Origin: Prostheceraeus crozeri
Taxonomy: Eukaryota > Platyhelminthes > Polycladida > Euryleptidae
Direction: 5' to 3'
NCBI GenBank assembly: GCA_907163375.1
Contig: CAJQUW010010458.1
Coordinates: 310,001-374,000, forward strand
Length of the DNA: 64,000 nucleotides
The notes below the pieces were generated by a model. It ran no database searches. It was not told the origin of the DNA and worked only from the letters and a program-made list of their open reading frames with translations. A program made the translations under genes and the position numbers. Positions 24,346 through 36,860 of this stretch are shown here, piece by piece. Numbering within the stretch: position 1 is the stretch's first letter; each line of letters begins with the position of its first letter.

Positions 24346-25626
24346 CTGAGAAGGAAACAGGTTACATGGAAGCGGTGAGAAACCAGATTCATGTCATCAT
24401 AGCAGTGAGTCTGCCCTGACGTTTATAAGTTAAAGTATACGGTGGAGTTGTCTACAGGGAAGATTTCAAAATTTCTTATTTTCTGCCAACGTGGTTTTAT
24501 ACACAAAGTGTCGACTGCCTCTGAAGATATAAAGTTTTGCTCTTCTTGGCTAAATTTCCATAAAGAGGCTACTTAACTGATCAACATCTTTTCATTGAAT
24601 GGATATCGTATGGATTTCATTTAAAAATATATTTCATTTTATTTGATAAAAATTTGACGAAGCAAAACTTCACGAACACATTGAACAAAATAAAAGCTTC
24701 TGAATGAAAATTCTTAATAGCAAATTATCTTTTAGTTTAAAAATGTGCTTGAAACAGTACGTCCTAGGAGTATAGAATAGATTCAGTATTAACTTCGCAT
24801 TTAGTATAGTTAATGGATTTAGTCGGGAGGTTCATTATGTTAAAAAACAAAAAAATGCTGATTGTCTCTCGCCAAAAAGTATTCTAGTATACAAACCAGT
24901 CGCTTTATCAATGGCAATAATTCACTTTGTATTTGATGCCAGAAAACTAGGTCACTGTTTCACTTTGGAATCACCTACTCCACAAGGTTCTCTTAGGTGG
25001 CGCTGTTTATCAATATAAAGATGAGGCTGATCCACACATTATCTTCTTAAGATGCCACTTGGGCGCGTTGCGATTAGAAAAGACAAGACAATCAGCAATT
25101 GCCGCCCATAGATTAGAATGTACTAGTTGCCATTGCAATATTGACAATATTTCGGTCATTGGTTTGTCAACTGACGATTGCACTTCGAGTATCTTAGAAG
25201 CAATCCACATCAACTCTCAGGAACCATCCCTGAACAAGCAAATATTTAGAAATGGCTCCTCATTCACAATTTCTGTTTCTTTAAGTCTTTCGGTTTGCTG
25301 TTGTTATAATGCAATTTACTTAAGGATTTCTGTTAAAATGCATCTTCCAGAATCCTTCTTAGTAATGAAAACGTCTCCTGAAATAACTTATATTGTGCTC
25401 AGTGTCTGTGACTAACACTATTTATCAGAAGACTGAACGACACTCAAAGGATCAGAAGCACCGCTCAGTAAACATAATTGTTTTGCTTAAGATAAACTTT
25501 CCAAAAGCTTTGACAACGACACAATGGACCGCCTCAGGCCTCTGAGAATTAAATAATTTCAAAAATAATCAGATCTTGCTTTCCTTGATACAAATATTCA
25601 TTTCAACAAAATAAACAATTTCTCAC
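24346..25626 (-). other. rabaptin intron
   Basis: Between the donor at 25626 and the acceptor at 24346. No gene or repeat recognised inside. Confidence 0.8.
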
Positions 25627-26031
25627 CCAATTTGCGGTTTTCTTTGCCTATAATCGCGCTCAATTGACTTTTTTGTTCATCGTTTAGCAAGCTCTCCATC
25701 CGACGTAACTCGGTGAGATGCTGACGCTGTTGATGGAGGAACTGATCATTGTCTCTCTGCCAGGACTTCCTCAAGGCATCGACCTGTCCCTTCTCTACTT
25801 CCAATTCTTTCTTCACAGTTTCGAGATCGCGCTTTAATTGAGTTTCCTCCAAAGAGTCGATCTGGGCGTACGCTTGTCGCACTTTATTCTTTAATGCGCA
25901 GATCTCCTCTTCATAAGGCATAACAATCGATTTCAACATATCTACATCTGCTTGTGCGCGCTTCATCGCTTCTTCTAGACTCTCTCCTCCGCTCTCTTCG
26001 TCTGTCTTCTCTTCTTCTGATACCAGTGCTC
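25627..26031 (-). CDS. RABEP1: rabaptin, central coiled-coil exon
   Basis: A 405-nt minus-strand exon with acceptor TTTCCAG|GAGC (AG at 26033-26032) and donor TTGG|GTGAG (GT at 25626-25625), in phase 1 at both ends. After an acidic start (SEEEKTDEESGGESLEE) it carries the block AMKRAQADVDMLKSIVMPYE followed by EEICALKNKV. This parallels the vertebrate rabaptin block around EDEMKKAQ...LRSVVMPMEKEIAALK. Further on, WQRDNDQFLHQQRQ and RRMESLLNDEQ match the vertebrate WQKANDQFLESQR and QRMEIVLTSEQ. The whole exon is predicted coiled coil, which in the family mediates dimerisation and scaffold function on early endosomes. Splice phases join it in frame to the exons at 54033-53808 and 24345-24014. 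No stop or frameshift was seen. RABEP2 has the same block, so paralogue assignment (RABEP1 or RABEP2, or a pre-duplication single gene) is open. Confidence 0.9.
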
Positions 26032-26408
26032 CTGGAAAGGAAGTCAAATAAAATCAAAAACAGTCGTATTTGGCAGCACATGCAAACATCAATTCAACTT
26101 AACAGAATCACAAATTGAATTTTCTCATTTCACACTGCCGAATGCTGTTATCATCTCTGACTATTAACAGCATTCCGCCTTCGCATGTAATCGAATTAAA
26201 TATTTGAAGGTCTGTGTAAACATTTTCTGATGAGAACCTCTTGAAATGCGCAACGATAAGGATCTGGTAATAAACGATAAGGGAAGGAAGACAGACACAG
26301 ATCAGTAGCGGTGGAATTGATTTTCAGAGGATCTTCACAGCAAAGAACCGTGAAGTCAACGGGTTGCTGAAAGAGAAAATTACAACATTGAATTTGTGTT
26401 GTTAGAAG

Positions 26409-27106
26409 CAGGGCTGCGGAAGCGATCGATTTTTATTCGCTTCCGCTTCGAAGTATTGGAGACCGGACATGGGCTGCACACTTCCCTATTTCGACCCCTT
26501 TTTTCTTCATTTTCCACTGTTTTGCGGGTCATAGGTTCTGACGTTAACACTTCGCAGTCTCCACGGGGTTTCTGTCGTAAACCCTGGCTGACTTGTATGC
26601 GTTTTTTTCAATTACCAAAAAGTCAAATATTTTTTAAATTTACTGAAAATGTTGACTTTTGGGAAATTGTGAAATAAAAACGTCATAATTTCCCAACACG
26701 TGTGGAGTAAAAAAATATTAAACGACCAAGAGAGTGTTTGAGAATGCTACAATGAAATTACCTCAAGACACACCAATCAACATTGCGCAAAATTGTCATT
26801 GATAAGATGATACTGAGGTTCTCTGATTTCGAATGCCAGTATTCTGAGATAATACACCTTCGTTTTCATCATAATGAGAAATTTAGAAGTAACTACATTA
26901 AGTAATGCGGGTGCCAATTTGTAATTAGGTGTAATAGGGTAAGCACTAAATATGACAACTATTACTTAACTGATATCAAGACTTAAGGTCAAAGTCAGAA
27001 GTGCTTTGCCTCGCCCTGACACATGAATTGCGTCAGTCATTAGTATCATGATACTTTTGGAAGCGGAAGCGATAGTCGGACATTCGCTTCCTCTTCTACG
27101 CCCCTG
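26409..27106. mobile_element. non-autonomous hAT-like transposon A
   Basis: Left end CAGGGCTGCGGAAGCGATCG. The right end read inward is CAGGGGCGTAGAAGAGGAAG. The CAGxG start and the GGAAGCG subterminal motif are shared with the element at 35077. The flanking 8-mers GTTAGAAG (26401-26408) and GCTAGAAG (27107-27114) agree at 7 of 8 positions, fitting the 8-bp target duplication of hAT elements. Each end can itself fold (GGAAGCG...CGCTTCC). No transposase is encoded; the 93-codon open frame at the left end has no hAT motif. Confidence 0.72.
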
Positions 27107-27114
27107 GCTAGAAG

Positions 27115-27510
27115 ACAGTGCTGCATTGGCTGCATCTAACTGAGCCGCGTCTTTGTTCTGATAATGTAATGCAAAATGCAAACGAAAGATTCGCGCTCTC
27201 ACAAGACGGATTCCGTCAAAAACAGCGGAAAATTGGTCTCCTCGGCACCTGACAAGATAGCCGTCAAATGAGTATTTCCTACTTTGAAATGTTGAAAACT
27301 GATACTGCAAAATGACCAATATAAAGGTCCGTTCACACCGGACGCAGCTCGGCGGTGTAAACAGCCCCTTAGATTTCTGAACGAATTCTGGACACGCCGC
27401 GTCAATTGCTTGACAGGTGTCAAACATATTTAACAGAAATCATTGTATCAGTTGCGTTTGAAAAGAGAAAATATTCAAATCATGACATAAGGATGATAAT
27501 TGGAGGCGCA
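27115..27510. other. intron sequence next to a minisatellite
   Basis: No supported gene; the small overlapping open frames lack recognisable domains. Confidence 0.35.
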
Positions 27511-27516
27511 AGTAAG

Positions 27517-27672
27517 CCGAGGAACAACGGCACAAGTTTTCCAAGGAACAACGGCACAAGCAAGCCGAGGAACAACGGCACAAGTTTGCCAAGGAACAAC
27601 AGTGCATGTGTGCCGAGGAACAACGGCACAAGTAAGCCAAGGAACAACGGTGCTAGTATGCCAGGGCGACAT
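27517..27672 (+). repeat. 24-bp minisatellite
   Basis: Six tandem 24-bp units (27517, 27541, 27565, 27589, 27613 and 27637) plus a partial seventh. The unit is about CC-RAGGAACAACGGCACAAGT. As 24 is divisible by 3, the frames stay open: plus strand reads PRNNGTS(K/F/L), and the other frames and strand are also open. It lies within the 27.8-kb rabaptin intron without splice sites or start context, so I read it as a minisatellite and not a gene. Confidence 0.85.
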
Positions 27673-30222
27673 CGCGTCTACACCGTTTAAAAAAGTCTGT
27701 TAGATGGTGACATGGAAGCGTGGGACTACTATGGTAGGTGCACTGTGGCATCCATTTCCCAAAAACTTCTTTCATAGGTATTCGTGGGATTATGAGTTAC
27801 TTGAATTGCTTTGATGTTGATATATGCACCTCAATACCGATTGTTCGTCAGTTTTAACTAGTGGGATCTGTCAGTAAGAAACAGCAGGAGGTACAATTAA
27901 TAGATAAGGAACTCATCGGCTCATTTAGATGTCACCGTTACATAAATATAACTTTTACATAAGATCCAGAATATCATTTTTAATTCGTCCAATAGAGCAT
28001 TCTATAATTTTGACAATTAACGTTTCAAATTTGCGAGCAGTGCAACAAATTTTGGTTTACATTTTGTCCATTTTCCAACGAGACATCTTTCTGATAGAAG
28101 TGGGGAGTTGAATTTGGAGAGGATATCGTAAGTGGATAAATGGAATGCCGAGAATATATATAGCCAAAAACACATCTCTAGACCGGCAGTCTTTACTAAC
28201 AAAGTGGCCGCGGTCATATGTCGACCGTGAATGTTACAAAACATCGCATTCACGGAGAGAGACCACACTTTTCACTGCAAGTTTTAACACTATGATGAAC
28301 ACAATAATAACGTGGCATTAATTTCAGGTCATATTTGCATGCTCATGTATTGTGTATGTCGTTGAGCATGTGCCTAAAACAAAGCAAGGGAAGGGGCCAG
28401 AGATTACACAAACACTTAACTTAATCAATCTCAACGAAATGAATATTTTTATCGTTTCATTATGAGCAGAGATGAGTGCCACAATTAACGCACAATTGCT
28501 GAAGCCACGGTCATCAACATGCCCCATAATTCCTCCTATAATAACCTATAATTCTGTCCACTTCCTGTATTTCCATAAGAAGTATTACTCATGCGTAATC
28601 AATGACATGTACACATCACTTCATTTTATCAAAAGTATATGCTTATAGAAAAAATCAGATAAAAGCAGTATTGTTATTCTTTGATCTTTATATCAAATTT
28701 CTGCGGATATCAAAGACAGAGTGGTCATCAATTGTACCTATGTATTGTCAATTTGTCATTATTCAGTTGCGGAGCCGAATTCATTTGCGCAGATGTTCTG
28801 ATCTCATCAGTGTCTTTTTGCTATTTGGATGAGACTGGTATTTGTTAGGATTGCTTAGAAGTGGAATAAAAAAAATCCAAGTAAATAAGTTTCAGCATGT
28901 CCCATTGCAGCTGAAGTATCCATGGCTAAATTCCCATTATATATTTTATTCTTTTGGCTAGACAGACGGCGACAAGACCATTAAAGGAAAACGATAAAAT
29001 GTCAACCTTTTGATAGACATATTCGGTCTTGAAGAGAAGACCGTTCTCTCCGCAGAAATTATCAGAATCACTGAGTGTCAGACGATAATCATTCCTGTAC
29101 GAGCCGACGATCATTTATCTCCTTTCAAATTTCAGATTTAACACGATACAAAACCACAGCAGCTTTTCATAATTATCTGATATACAAAGCGAGATAAATC
29201 TAATGCACAGATAAAGAGCATCATTAATGGTTAAGAATGGTTGCAATAAAAGGTAATTCCTGACTTTTTGATGCATACGTCGCATGTAATTCCACGAGAA
29301 GCATTTTGATAATATTTGATAATAGTTTAATAAATTGATGCTTCATTTTGAAAAACATCAGCAAGAATTTATTTTCAGGAATGATTGCTTCGGTTGGAAT
29401 GAAAGGCCTTGAATGTATTAAATACGTTAACTTTGCTTTAGATAAGAAGAACACATCTTTTCAGATGATATATAGCTCGTTAACTTTCTTTATTTGGGTA
29501 TGTGCTTGTCATTAGTTTTCTACGTACAGCAGTCTTTTACACGTCTACAATTTCATGCATATTCCATCACTTCGTTCACATTTTGTGTACTCTCTAATTA
29601 ATGATTTATAAATTATAAGCTTCAATAATCTTTCCAATCGAACTATTGATTATTAGAACGATGTCTGCATCACAAGTTTAATTGGCCGATGATGTTATAA
29701 TTCTGATTTACGTAGGTTAGTATATTTCAACAAACAAAGCGTCGTTATCAAGAAATAGAGCAGAAAATGAAAAATTAACTATTCAACAACAGGAGCTCAG
29801 CATTTGAAAAAATGAAGATAGAAATACTAAATATCTGTAGTGGCTGCGAGAAATTCATGTATACGAAGGTAACGCAAGAATATTTCTCCAATTAGAAAGT
29901 CGGATTTACCGCCCATCACAGTCATGAGACAGATACAACCGAGTTACATGGCTCCGAATGTAAAAATTTCTTAGGATCAACGCAATTATTTCCATATTAA
30001 TTATGAAATACGCAAGAAATTTCAGCTTCATATCCGTAGGACATACAATGTGCATCTCGAGTGAAAAGAAAGATAAAAATGTAAAATATTTAAAATAAAG
30101 GAATAGTATCCATTTTTAGTACACCTAAATTCATTATCAAATGTGCAACATTGATCTCAATATGCAAACATCGTAAACAGAGAGACAATCCAGCCGGATT
30201 AATCGGCCGACGCCGATTACAG
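27673..30222. other. non-coding intron stretch
   Basis: No supported gene or clear repeat. Confidence 0.35.
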
Positions 30223-30976
30223 GCCTCCCACGCTACTTTTTCAAATTTCAGGACACGAAAATCACTAAACTTCAGGACATTTTTTCGCAGCAGCCTCCAC
30301 CATCCCTTACAGCTGATCCTTTACATCACCCTCCTAGTGTAGTGGTCGATCGTAAGCCATTCCGTCAAGCTAAGTAGTATTCTAGAATTCGTTTTCTGTG
30401 ATCAACTTTTCAATTTACTTGTATCTTACATTTGATATAAACCATGCGACCAATTCCGATTTCCATTTAGCATTATTATATATTATCATCATTATTATTC
30501 GTTTTTTGTTAATGATTTTTTTATCTCGGAATTTGGTTTAACATCAAATTAGGCCTATCTCAAATTTTGTCAAGAGAGCTCAAAACTCCAAGTTCTATAC
30601 CTACTGCCTCCTACTTGAAAGCACACAAAAACGAAAATCAAGTTGGTCAGAAGTTTTTACTATGATAGGAACCATTTCAGATCAACTTGATAGTTTGAAT
30701 TCATGTTCCTCTAACAGCTTGGCAAGCCTGGGCGCTTAGGTTCGTGTACTCCTAAAATCAATGTCCCTAGCATCATTTTATTTGGTTCTGTGTACCGGTA
30801 AATTCATTTCAAATCTGATGACTAACTGACAACTTTTATAAGCATAAACGCAGACATTTTTTGCAAAAAATGATATTTTCAGTTGAACTGTAAGGAAAAA
30901 CTGAGAAAATCGTCATATTTCAGGACAAATCAGGACAGTTTTAGAAATTTCAGGAATTTCAGGACGAGTGGGAGGC
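30223..30976. mobile_element. candidate TIR element with TTTCAGGAC subterminal repeats
   Basis: Left end GCCTCCCAC and right end GTGGGAGGC are inverted. Inside each end are repeated TTTCAGGACA-like words: AAATTTCAGGACACGAAAATC at left, and several copies of TTTCAGGA/ATCAGGACA before the right end. Flanks GATTACAG (30215-30222) and GATTATCT (30977-30984) share only five of eight bases. No coding capacity. It could be a decayed hAT-type element. Confidence 0.4.
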
Positions 30977-31089
30977 GATTATCTCATCATAGACCTACTG
31001 AATAGTTGTAAATTGTCCTTGAATAATCAATTCTCATATTTCACGATTCATTGAAGATATTTTCCTGTTCAGAACTAAGGCATAAGAGT

Positions 31090-31290
31090 ATTCACAAGCT
31101 GACGCAATTCAGTGCGTCTGGCTTTTCACGAGGTCGGAAAGATATTTCTATGCGCCCTGTTCCTGGCACCATCATGAAAATGGCTTGCCGGCTGGGAATC
31201 GAACCCAGTGCTCGAAATGCTAGCGCGGGACGAAGATTACCAAGACTAGCGAAGCACAGCCTCTACGTAGGACACAGAATTAGATTCATC
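31090..31290 (-). mobile_element. tRNA-like SINE, family D
   Basis: On the minus strand: GTGCTTCGCTAGTCTTGGTA, a good T-arm/box B CTGGGTTCGATTCCCAG (31192-31208), then CTCGTGAAAAGCC and GCACTGAATTGCGTCAGC. A second copy with an internal deletion lies at 31931-32015 on the plus strand, so it is a dispersed repeat and not a tRNA gene. The D-arm/box A is poor. Confidence 0.55.
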
Positions 31291-31930
31291 TGCGTGCACT
31301 TCGGTTTCCTAGAGAGGAAGGGTTATATGTAACCTTAATATCGAAATGGCACATCACAGAATTAGACAACTTGCTCCTTCTCGAATGGATAATTCGTGTA
31401 TCGCTTGCTATTGGAAATGGCAAACAACAAGCTGTCAGCAGAGGACACCAGAGCCAGGGAGAGATGCGTGCGTGCTGTGATATCACTTCGCACACACCAA
31501 AACACACATCGATGTCTGGCTTCGATTCAGTGTATGCACTGTGCAGTGAGAAATGCTGAGAGGATGGTGGAGTCATCAGGTGAACTAATTTTCGCACGCA
31601 ATTTTTAATAATGATCGGAAGGGCCGGCATTATGGAGAAAACTTGTCCGCAATGATCTGAGTTCTTCGAATCTGAAGGAATCGTGGCAATCGAAGCACTT
31701 TGCTTGAACTCACATTGATCCGCAAGCGACGCACGACTTTTTTCCTATCTCCATAAGGTATTAGGAATTCCTTTTTGCCCACTTAATAGGTTCCTCGATG
31801 TGCCAGCGATTTCGTATTAATCACACTTCTAGCAAACCGAAGCAGATAAACAAAATATTTAATTGTGTGCAGGAGGATGATGTTATAATGCGCGCTTGGA
31901 GCTATGCCTGTTGCTGACACGGTCGTGGAA

Positions 31931-32015
31931 GGTGTGCTTCGCTGGTCTTGGTTATCTTCGAGGAAAAGCCTCTCGTGAAAAGCCTGAGGCACTGAATTGC
32001 GTAGTCGATTCTCAG
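31931..32015 (+). mobile_element. tRNA-like SINE, family D, deleted copy
   Basis: GTGTGCTTCGCTGGTCTTGG then TTATCTTCG joins directly to CTCTCGTGAAAAGCCTGAGG and CACTGAATTGCGTAG. Compared with the copy at 31090-31290 it lacks the box B region. Confidence 0.5.
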
Positions 32016-34021
32016 AGGTCGCCTGGACGCAGCTGCTATTCACATGCTCATGCGCGCAGTCAACAACAAAATGCAAAATTATGAATATGTAAATGCATGA
32101 TTCTATTAATTTGCGTATTTATAGTTCTAAATATAGAAAGGCGTGCTCGCTTTTCAAACTGTAATTCTGACTCACACTCACAAATGAAATTATTACGTAA
32201 TCAATAACTTAGTCCGCCAATAGGATGTTGTGAACCTTCTGTTACGTCTCGCAGGAATTGTCTATGATTTTTGTTGTGTGCAGAGCACGTTGGTCCACAA
32301 TTCCATTGCTAGAATCACTCTTAGGGAGAACATTATGCGTGCCAGGCGTCCGTTTCCACGCAGCTCTTAGCACGCGACGGGAAACTCACATCCTAATCAT
32401 CATGTCTAATGATATCAGTGTTCCTCATGATAAACATGATAGCAAAACGAGCAAATTAAACTCGACAGCATTAACGCAATGGAAAAGAAATCTGAAGAGG
32501 GAGGATATCGTCATTCTTCCAAAATCCAGTCCCATAGAGGTCAGATGTCCTCACTACATAGATATTCATGTTGGCATGATGGACTTCAGAACACACGCAA
32601 AATTTATAATCCAGACCTACTCTCGTCTGACTATTTCGTGTTAACGTAGTCCTTCGGTTGCTTTTTCATTTCTGACTATTTCTTCCAATTCCATCCAATA
32701 ATGCTCACTGTCAGTAGTCGTGTTGAGAGTTCACCACATAGTCTACAACACAAGATGCTGTCTTTTCCATGATACTATGATTCGCTTGTTCACTAACGAA
32801 ATATTGTTGAGTTCCCTCACAACGCCCACAGAAGTAAGACAGGTATTTCCTCATATAGCTTGTTTCTCAGACATGCAATAACTACATCAGATAGGAAACA
32901 AAGAGTCTTCGGAATTAATTGCCAATATTGAAAACTAAGGGATAATCTTTCCACTTAAAAACATCTTAAGTCTAAAGTCTGATTCAGACTAATGTAAAAA
33001 AGTGACGCAATTGTCACAGGAAGACTCAAAATGTATGAAGGATGTCATGCAATGTCACCCATCCATCTCAAATCTCATAATCATTTTTTTCTCATTAAAT
33101 CATCTCCACATCGATTGAGTTTTTCCAGTCAACATGTCATCCTCATTATACAACAAACAATTCAACACACGCCATTTCGATTTCATTAGAATAAAAGAAA
33201 ATCGTAAGAGAAGGTAACAATCATCAAGTTGCTTCTTCGACAAGAAATACTTTCAACTATCAATTGCGAAATGAAGAAAAAAGGGTAAATAATGAGCTAG
33301 TGATTTGGAAATATACTTCCAAAGGCAACGAATTGGGATTTCAGATTCGAAAGCTGTTGCAAAAAGTAAATTAATGAGGTAAATCATTTATCTCATTATT
33401 TTTGCGATGACCATGCATGATTGGTCTACAACATAGTATATAGTTCAGTTCATCGACACGCAGATGCCATAGATTTGAGTGTTTCATCGACACGTAGATA
33501 TCATGGATTTGAGTATTTCATCGACAGGTCGTTTCTTCAATATCTATGTCAATAGTCAGAAGACAGGAGTCTCTGATAAAACTTAAAGACATCATAGCTT
33601 GATGTCTAAGCATTAAAGTGTTAGTTTTTGTCCTTAGCTGCCTATTAATGCAAGATACTCGTTAGCCAGTGTCATACACCTGTTGATGAAATGAACCAAT
33701 ATAGTGTCAACGAAATGGCCCTATCGATGAAGTGAACCACCACCACAAGTATATAAGTAACATAGTATTGCAAAATTGGGAGAAGTCAATTTTTTTACTT
33801 TCGCATAGGCAGGTGTGAACATCAGATTGGTGCACTATGTTCTCAGAAGCAGCAAAAGAATTCTGAGAGTTCACTCAGCAGATGCCCAGTACATGATCCA
33901 AGAAAATGTCTTCAATTTTTTTCATTTAAAAAGCCGAATGTCAAGCATATCGCCAATCATGCATAGTGAGTGACACACGGCGTTTACACTTTACACCTCC
34001 ATGTTAAAGAGAACAAAGGTC
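32016..34021. other. non-coding stretch with a short tandem repeat
   Basis: No supported gene. A 34-bp unit (CATCGACACG-AGAT...GATTTGAGT-TTT) is repeated at 33451 and 33485 with a partial third copy at 33519. The 128-codon open frame at 32258-32644 has no recognised domain. Confidence 0.4.
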
Positions 34022-34240
34022 CGGCGCTGTGGCCTTGTGGTAGAGTGTCTGCTCTCCGTCCGGGAGACCTTGGTTCAGATCTTTTCGGGTGAAACCTAAG
34101 ACTTTTAAAATAGGTACGCTCTCCATTGCTACACACTCAGCACAAAAAGAACGGGAGTTTGGAGAAATAGAAACTCGGCCACATGGAAGGCTCCGCGCCT
34201 AATGTGCCTCCGAGCATAAAAAGGGTTTATTTATATAATT
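34022..34240 (+). mobile_element. tRNA-derived SINE, family B
   Basis: Head CGGCGCTGTGGCCTTGTGGT then AGAG gives a good box A (TGGCCTTGTGGTAGAG, from 34030). Box B GGTTCAGATC starts at 34072, the normal tRNA spacing. Between them GCTCTCCGTCCGGGAG resembles an anticodon arm. The body ends AGCATAAAAAGGGTTTATTT. A single copy in this window; no target duplication identified. Confidence 0.65.
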
Positions 34241-35068
34241 TAAACTGAGAGCCACATCTCCGTTTAGAAGCAATACAAATTCGTCGTCAATGTCGGACAA
34301 TCAATACTAAAAATGAATGCTAGGAAATTGAACTATTAAAGTCAAATTTACTCCAATCAAGATTCTTATCTGTCGAGACGTTCAAACAGCATCATTATAC
34401 ATCTTTAGTAAATTTTTTCTACATGACAATATTCTCGACAAAGCAAGCTACTTCAAATCTGAGAAAAGTAAGTTTGTCTTTTGTCGCATATTTTCCATGT
34501 TTAGGTTGAGTCAACGTACAAAACTGACATTATGAGCGAATATTTTCACCACATTCTTGTCAAACAGACAGTGGAATAATCAATCTTCTTTACTGAATGA
34601 AATTTGCTTCAAATGTTCCTTTATTTTTGCTTTCGTTACATTTACATGCTTTCTCCAGAAAATTGTATGCATTGCAGACTATTGAAAGTCTACACAAAAA
34701 ACTGATGCATTGAGTTTTTTTTATGAAACTATTGCAAATAAGTTCCAATAGAAAACGTTCAATTTGAGTAATCTCTAAATTATTTCCAAATAGTAGATAA
34801 CATCAGAGCAATTTGACTGATTTGAATTCCGAACCTTTTCAAAATCGATCCATCCTTATGTACATGAATTTCATGTGATAGGTCATCTCATTGCCTAGTT
34901 TTCTGCACATGCGACTTTGCTAGTTGTGTGTGGTCAGAGTCCAAACCAATCACTAAGCATTGGCATATTCAAGTGGTTAAAACAAAGAAATGTGATTAAT
35001 TGATTATTGGCACCAGTAAATTGCAAAGAAGTAGTTGTTGTCATCAAATAATTGCAATTAATTGATTG
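34241..35068. other. non-coding intron stretch
   Basis: No supported gene or repeat. Confidence 0.35.
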
Positions 35069-35076
35069 CTTTTAAC

Positions 35077-35679
35077 CAGTGTTGAGGAAGCGGAAATGGA
35101 TGCGGTGATTTTGAGTAGAAGTGGAAGCGCTGAAAACTAGCGCTTCCGTTTCCTAGTTGTGACTATGTTGAAAGTTCAGTTCAGCAACTGAAAAAAATAG
35201 ATCGCATCTAAAAATAAATATATATGATGGGCACTGATAGGACGACTGAAAAAGGAACATATAATACGCTTATGTTATTAATAAGTAACAAAAATAAAAA
35301 ATAAAAGTCCGAATTTTTGATTCTATGATTGATTTTTTGATTGAGTGGACACCTGAAAGGAACACATTATAAGTTACGGCAATAATATTAATAAGCAACA
35401 ATAACAAACAGTGAAGTCCTATGTTCTGATTCAATATATTTGATTTTGTAAATTATATGAATAAACAGCTGAAAAAAGAACACAGTAGACTGGGCTACTG
35501 AAAAGGGAGAAGGTAAATATTTACTACCGTAGGTATTCTAAAATAAGCTCACTTATTAAATTTGAGAAGCGACAGATATACATTCATATAGAGGCCCAAT
35601 ATGATAGTGACATGAGCTTGGATGGAATGTTCCAGTCGGAAGCGGATGCGATAGAGATGCGACCGCTTCCGCAACCCTG
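35077..35679. mobile_element. non-autonomous hAT-like transposon B
   Basis: Left end CAGTGTTGAGGAAGCGGAAA. The right end read inward is CAGGGTTGCGGAAGCGGTCG. The flanks CTTTTAAC (35069-35076) and CTTTTAAT (35680-35687) agree at 7 of 8 positions, fitting a hAT 8-bp target duplication. The ends share GGAAGCG words with element A at 26409-27106, including the internal CGCTTCCG pairing, so both probably depend on the same kind of transposase. No coding capacity. Confidence 0.75.
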
Positions 35680-35687
35680 CTTTTAAT

Positions 35688-36840
35688 TGCAATTGAAATC
35701 AATAGAGTGATAAGCCCAATCTCATTGTAATTGAATTTTCATAGCCTTGGTGTGAAGAACGATGATTTTCAAAATAACGTTTGAAGGCAGGAATCTTCAG
35801 CATGTATTTCCCAGAAAAAATGACGCTCAAAGCAAGGAGTGAATAATCATGTGATCAGCAAAATGACATTCACATTCGAAGAAACAAATCATCAGCGTTA
35901 GAATATGGATCAATGAAAACACGAAATTGAAAGAATTCGATATGATGCTCTCAAGGCGTTTTGGATTGATTCTTGTCCGACAATAATTATCGCAGATTCA
36001 TTCACCGCTTCGCCTCATTAGCAATACCGTGCGGATATTCAAGCAATGAAATAGTTGACTAACAACTTCTAGCAACCCTCCTATTTGGAAGCAGAGCGTG
36101 AGCATTCACAAATTTTCCACAACCGTGAGAGTCACTTGAGAGAATGTTGCCTTGTCACAGGTCATCGATTGCAAGCATCACTTTTCATCCCACCTGTCTC
36201 ATTTAAGTGCTTCTTGTAAAACGTCAGAAGAAACTTAGCAGCTGGGCTCATTCCATTGAAAACGCATTAAGAATCCAATTTTATGCATTACTTATTTGCA
36301 TTCACACAGTAAAGAGACAAATTTAACTAAATCCAAAATGTATAAACATCATTTTAGATAGTAGTTTTGGCCTCAAACCATTCTGCAGTGAATTTCTTTT
36401 GTAATTCTATCAACTCCTTGGAAATGTTCATGCATGAGTCTGGCGCACAGAAGTCGCTACTCAATGCTACATGATTTCACTGGGCGAACTATTTACATCC
36501 ATCCATTGGTATAATAGAAATCGCGACTGAACCATCAAATTCTGTGTCTATTAAGACAGCAGGCTGACCAGAATAATTCAGGCGACTTAATCCTTCGAAA
36601 TATTAATGCTACATGGTGTCACTTTACATGTAGGCCAGCAAGTACATTCCCGCCTGCCTAACGGCAATTTTCTTGTAAAACTTAAAAATAAAATTAACAG
36701 CTGGAATATTTCTCTTGAGTTGAATTAAGCATCACTTTCCCAACTTCATGAAGTAAAACCGACAGGTTTGCTCAAAATTTTAGCTGACTTGAATAACTAG
36801 AACAATTTATAGAACATGAAAATTTCTATTTTCGGAACAT
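35688..36840. other. non-coding intron stretch
   Basis: No supported gene or repeat. Confidence 0.35.
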
Positions 36841-36860
36841 CGACGTAGCGACACAAATGC

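Noticed and set aside
25059..25415. 118-codon plus-strand open frame as a gene
   Set aside because: Lies in a short rabaptin intron on the opposite strand with no motif.
27517..27672. CRISPR-like array
   Set aside because: Units are head-to-tail with no unique spacers, and the window is eukaryotic.
27406..27703. Protein-coding gene over the 24-bp repeats
   Set aside because: All frames are open only because the unit length is a multiple of three. No splice sites, start context or domain support a gene.
31180..31290. Functional tRNA gene on the minus strand
   Set aside because: Good T-arm but poor D-arm and acceptor, and a second partial copy nearby shows it is a repeat.
32258..32644. 128-codon open frame as a gene
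   Set aside because: No recognisable domain, no splice context fitting the rabaptin exons, and composition like its surroundings.
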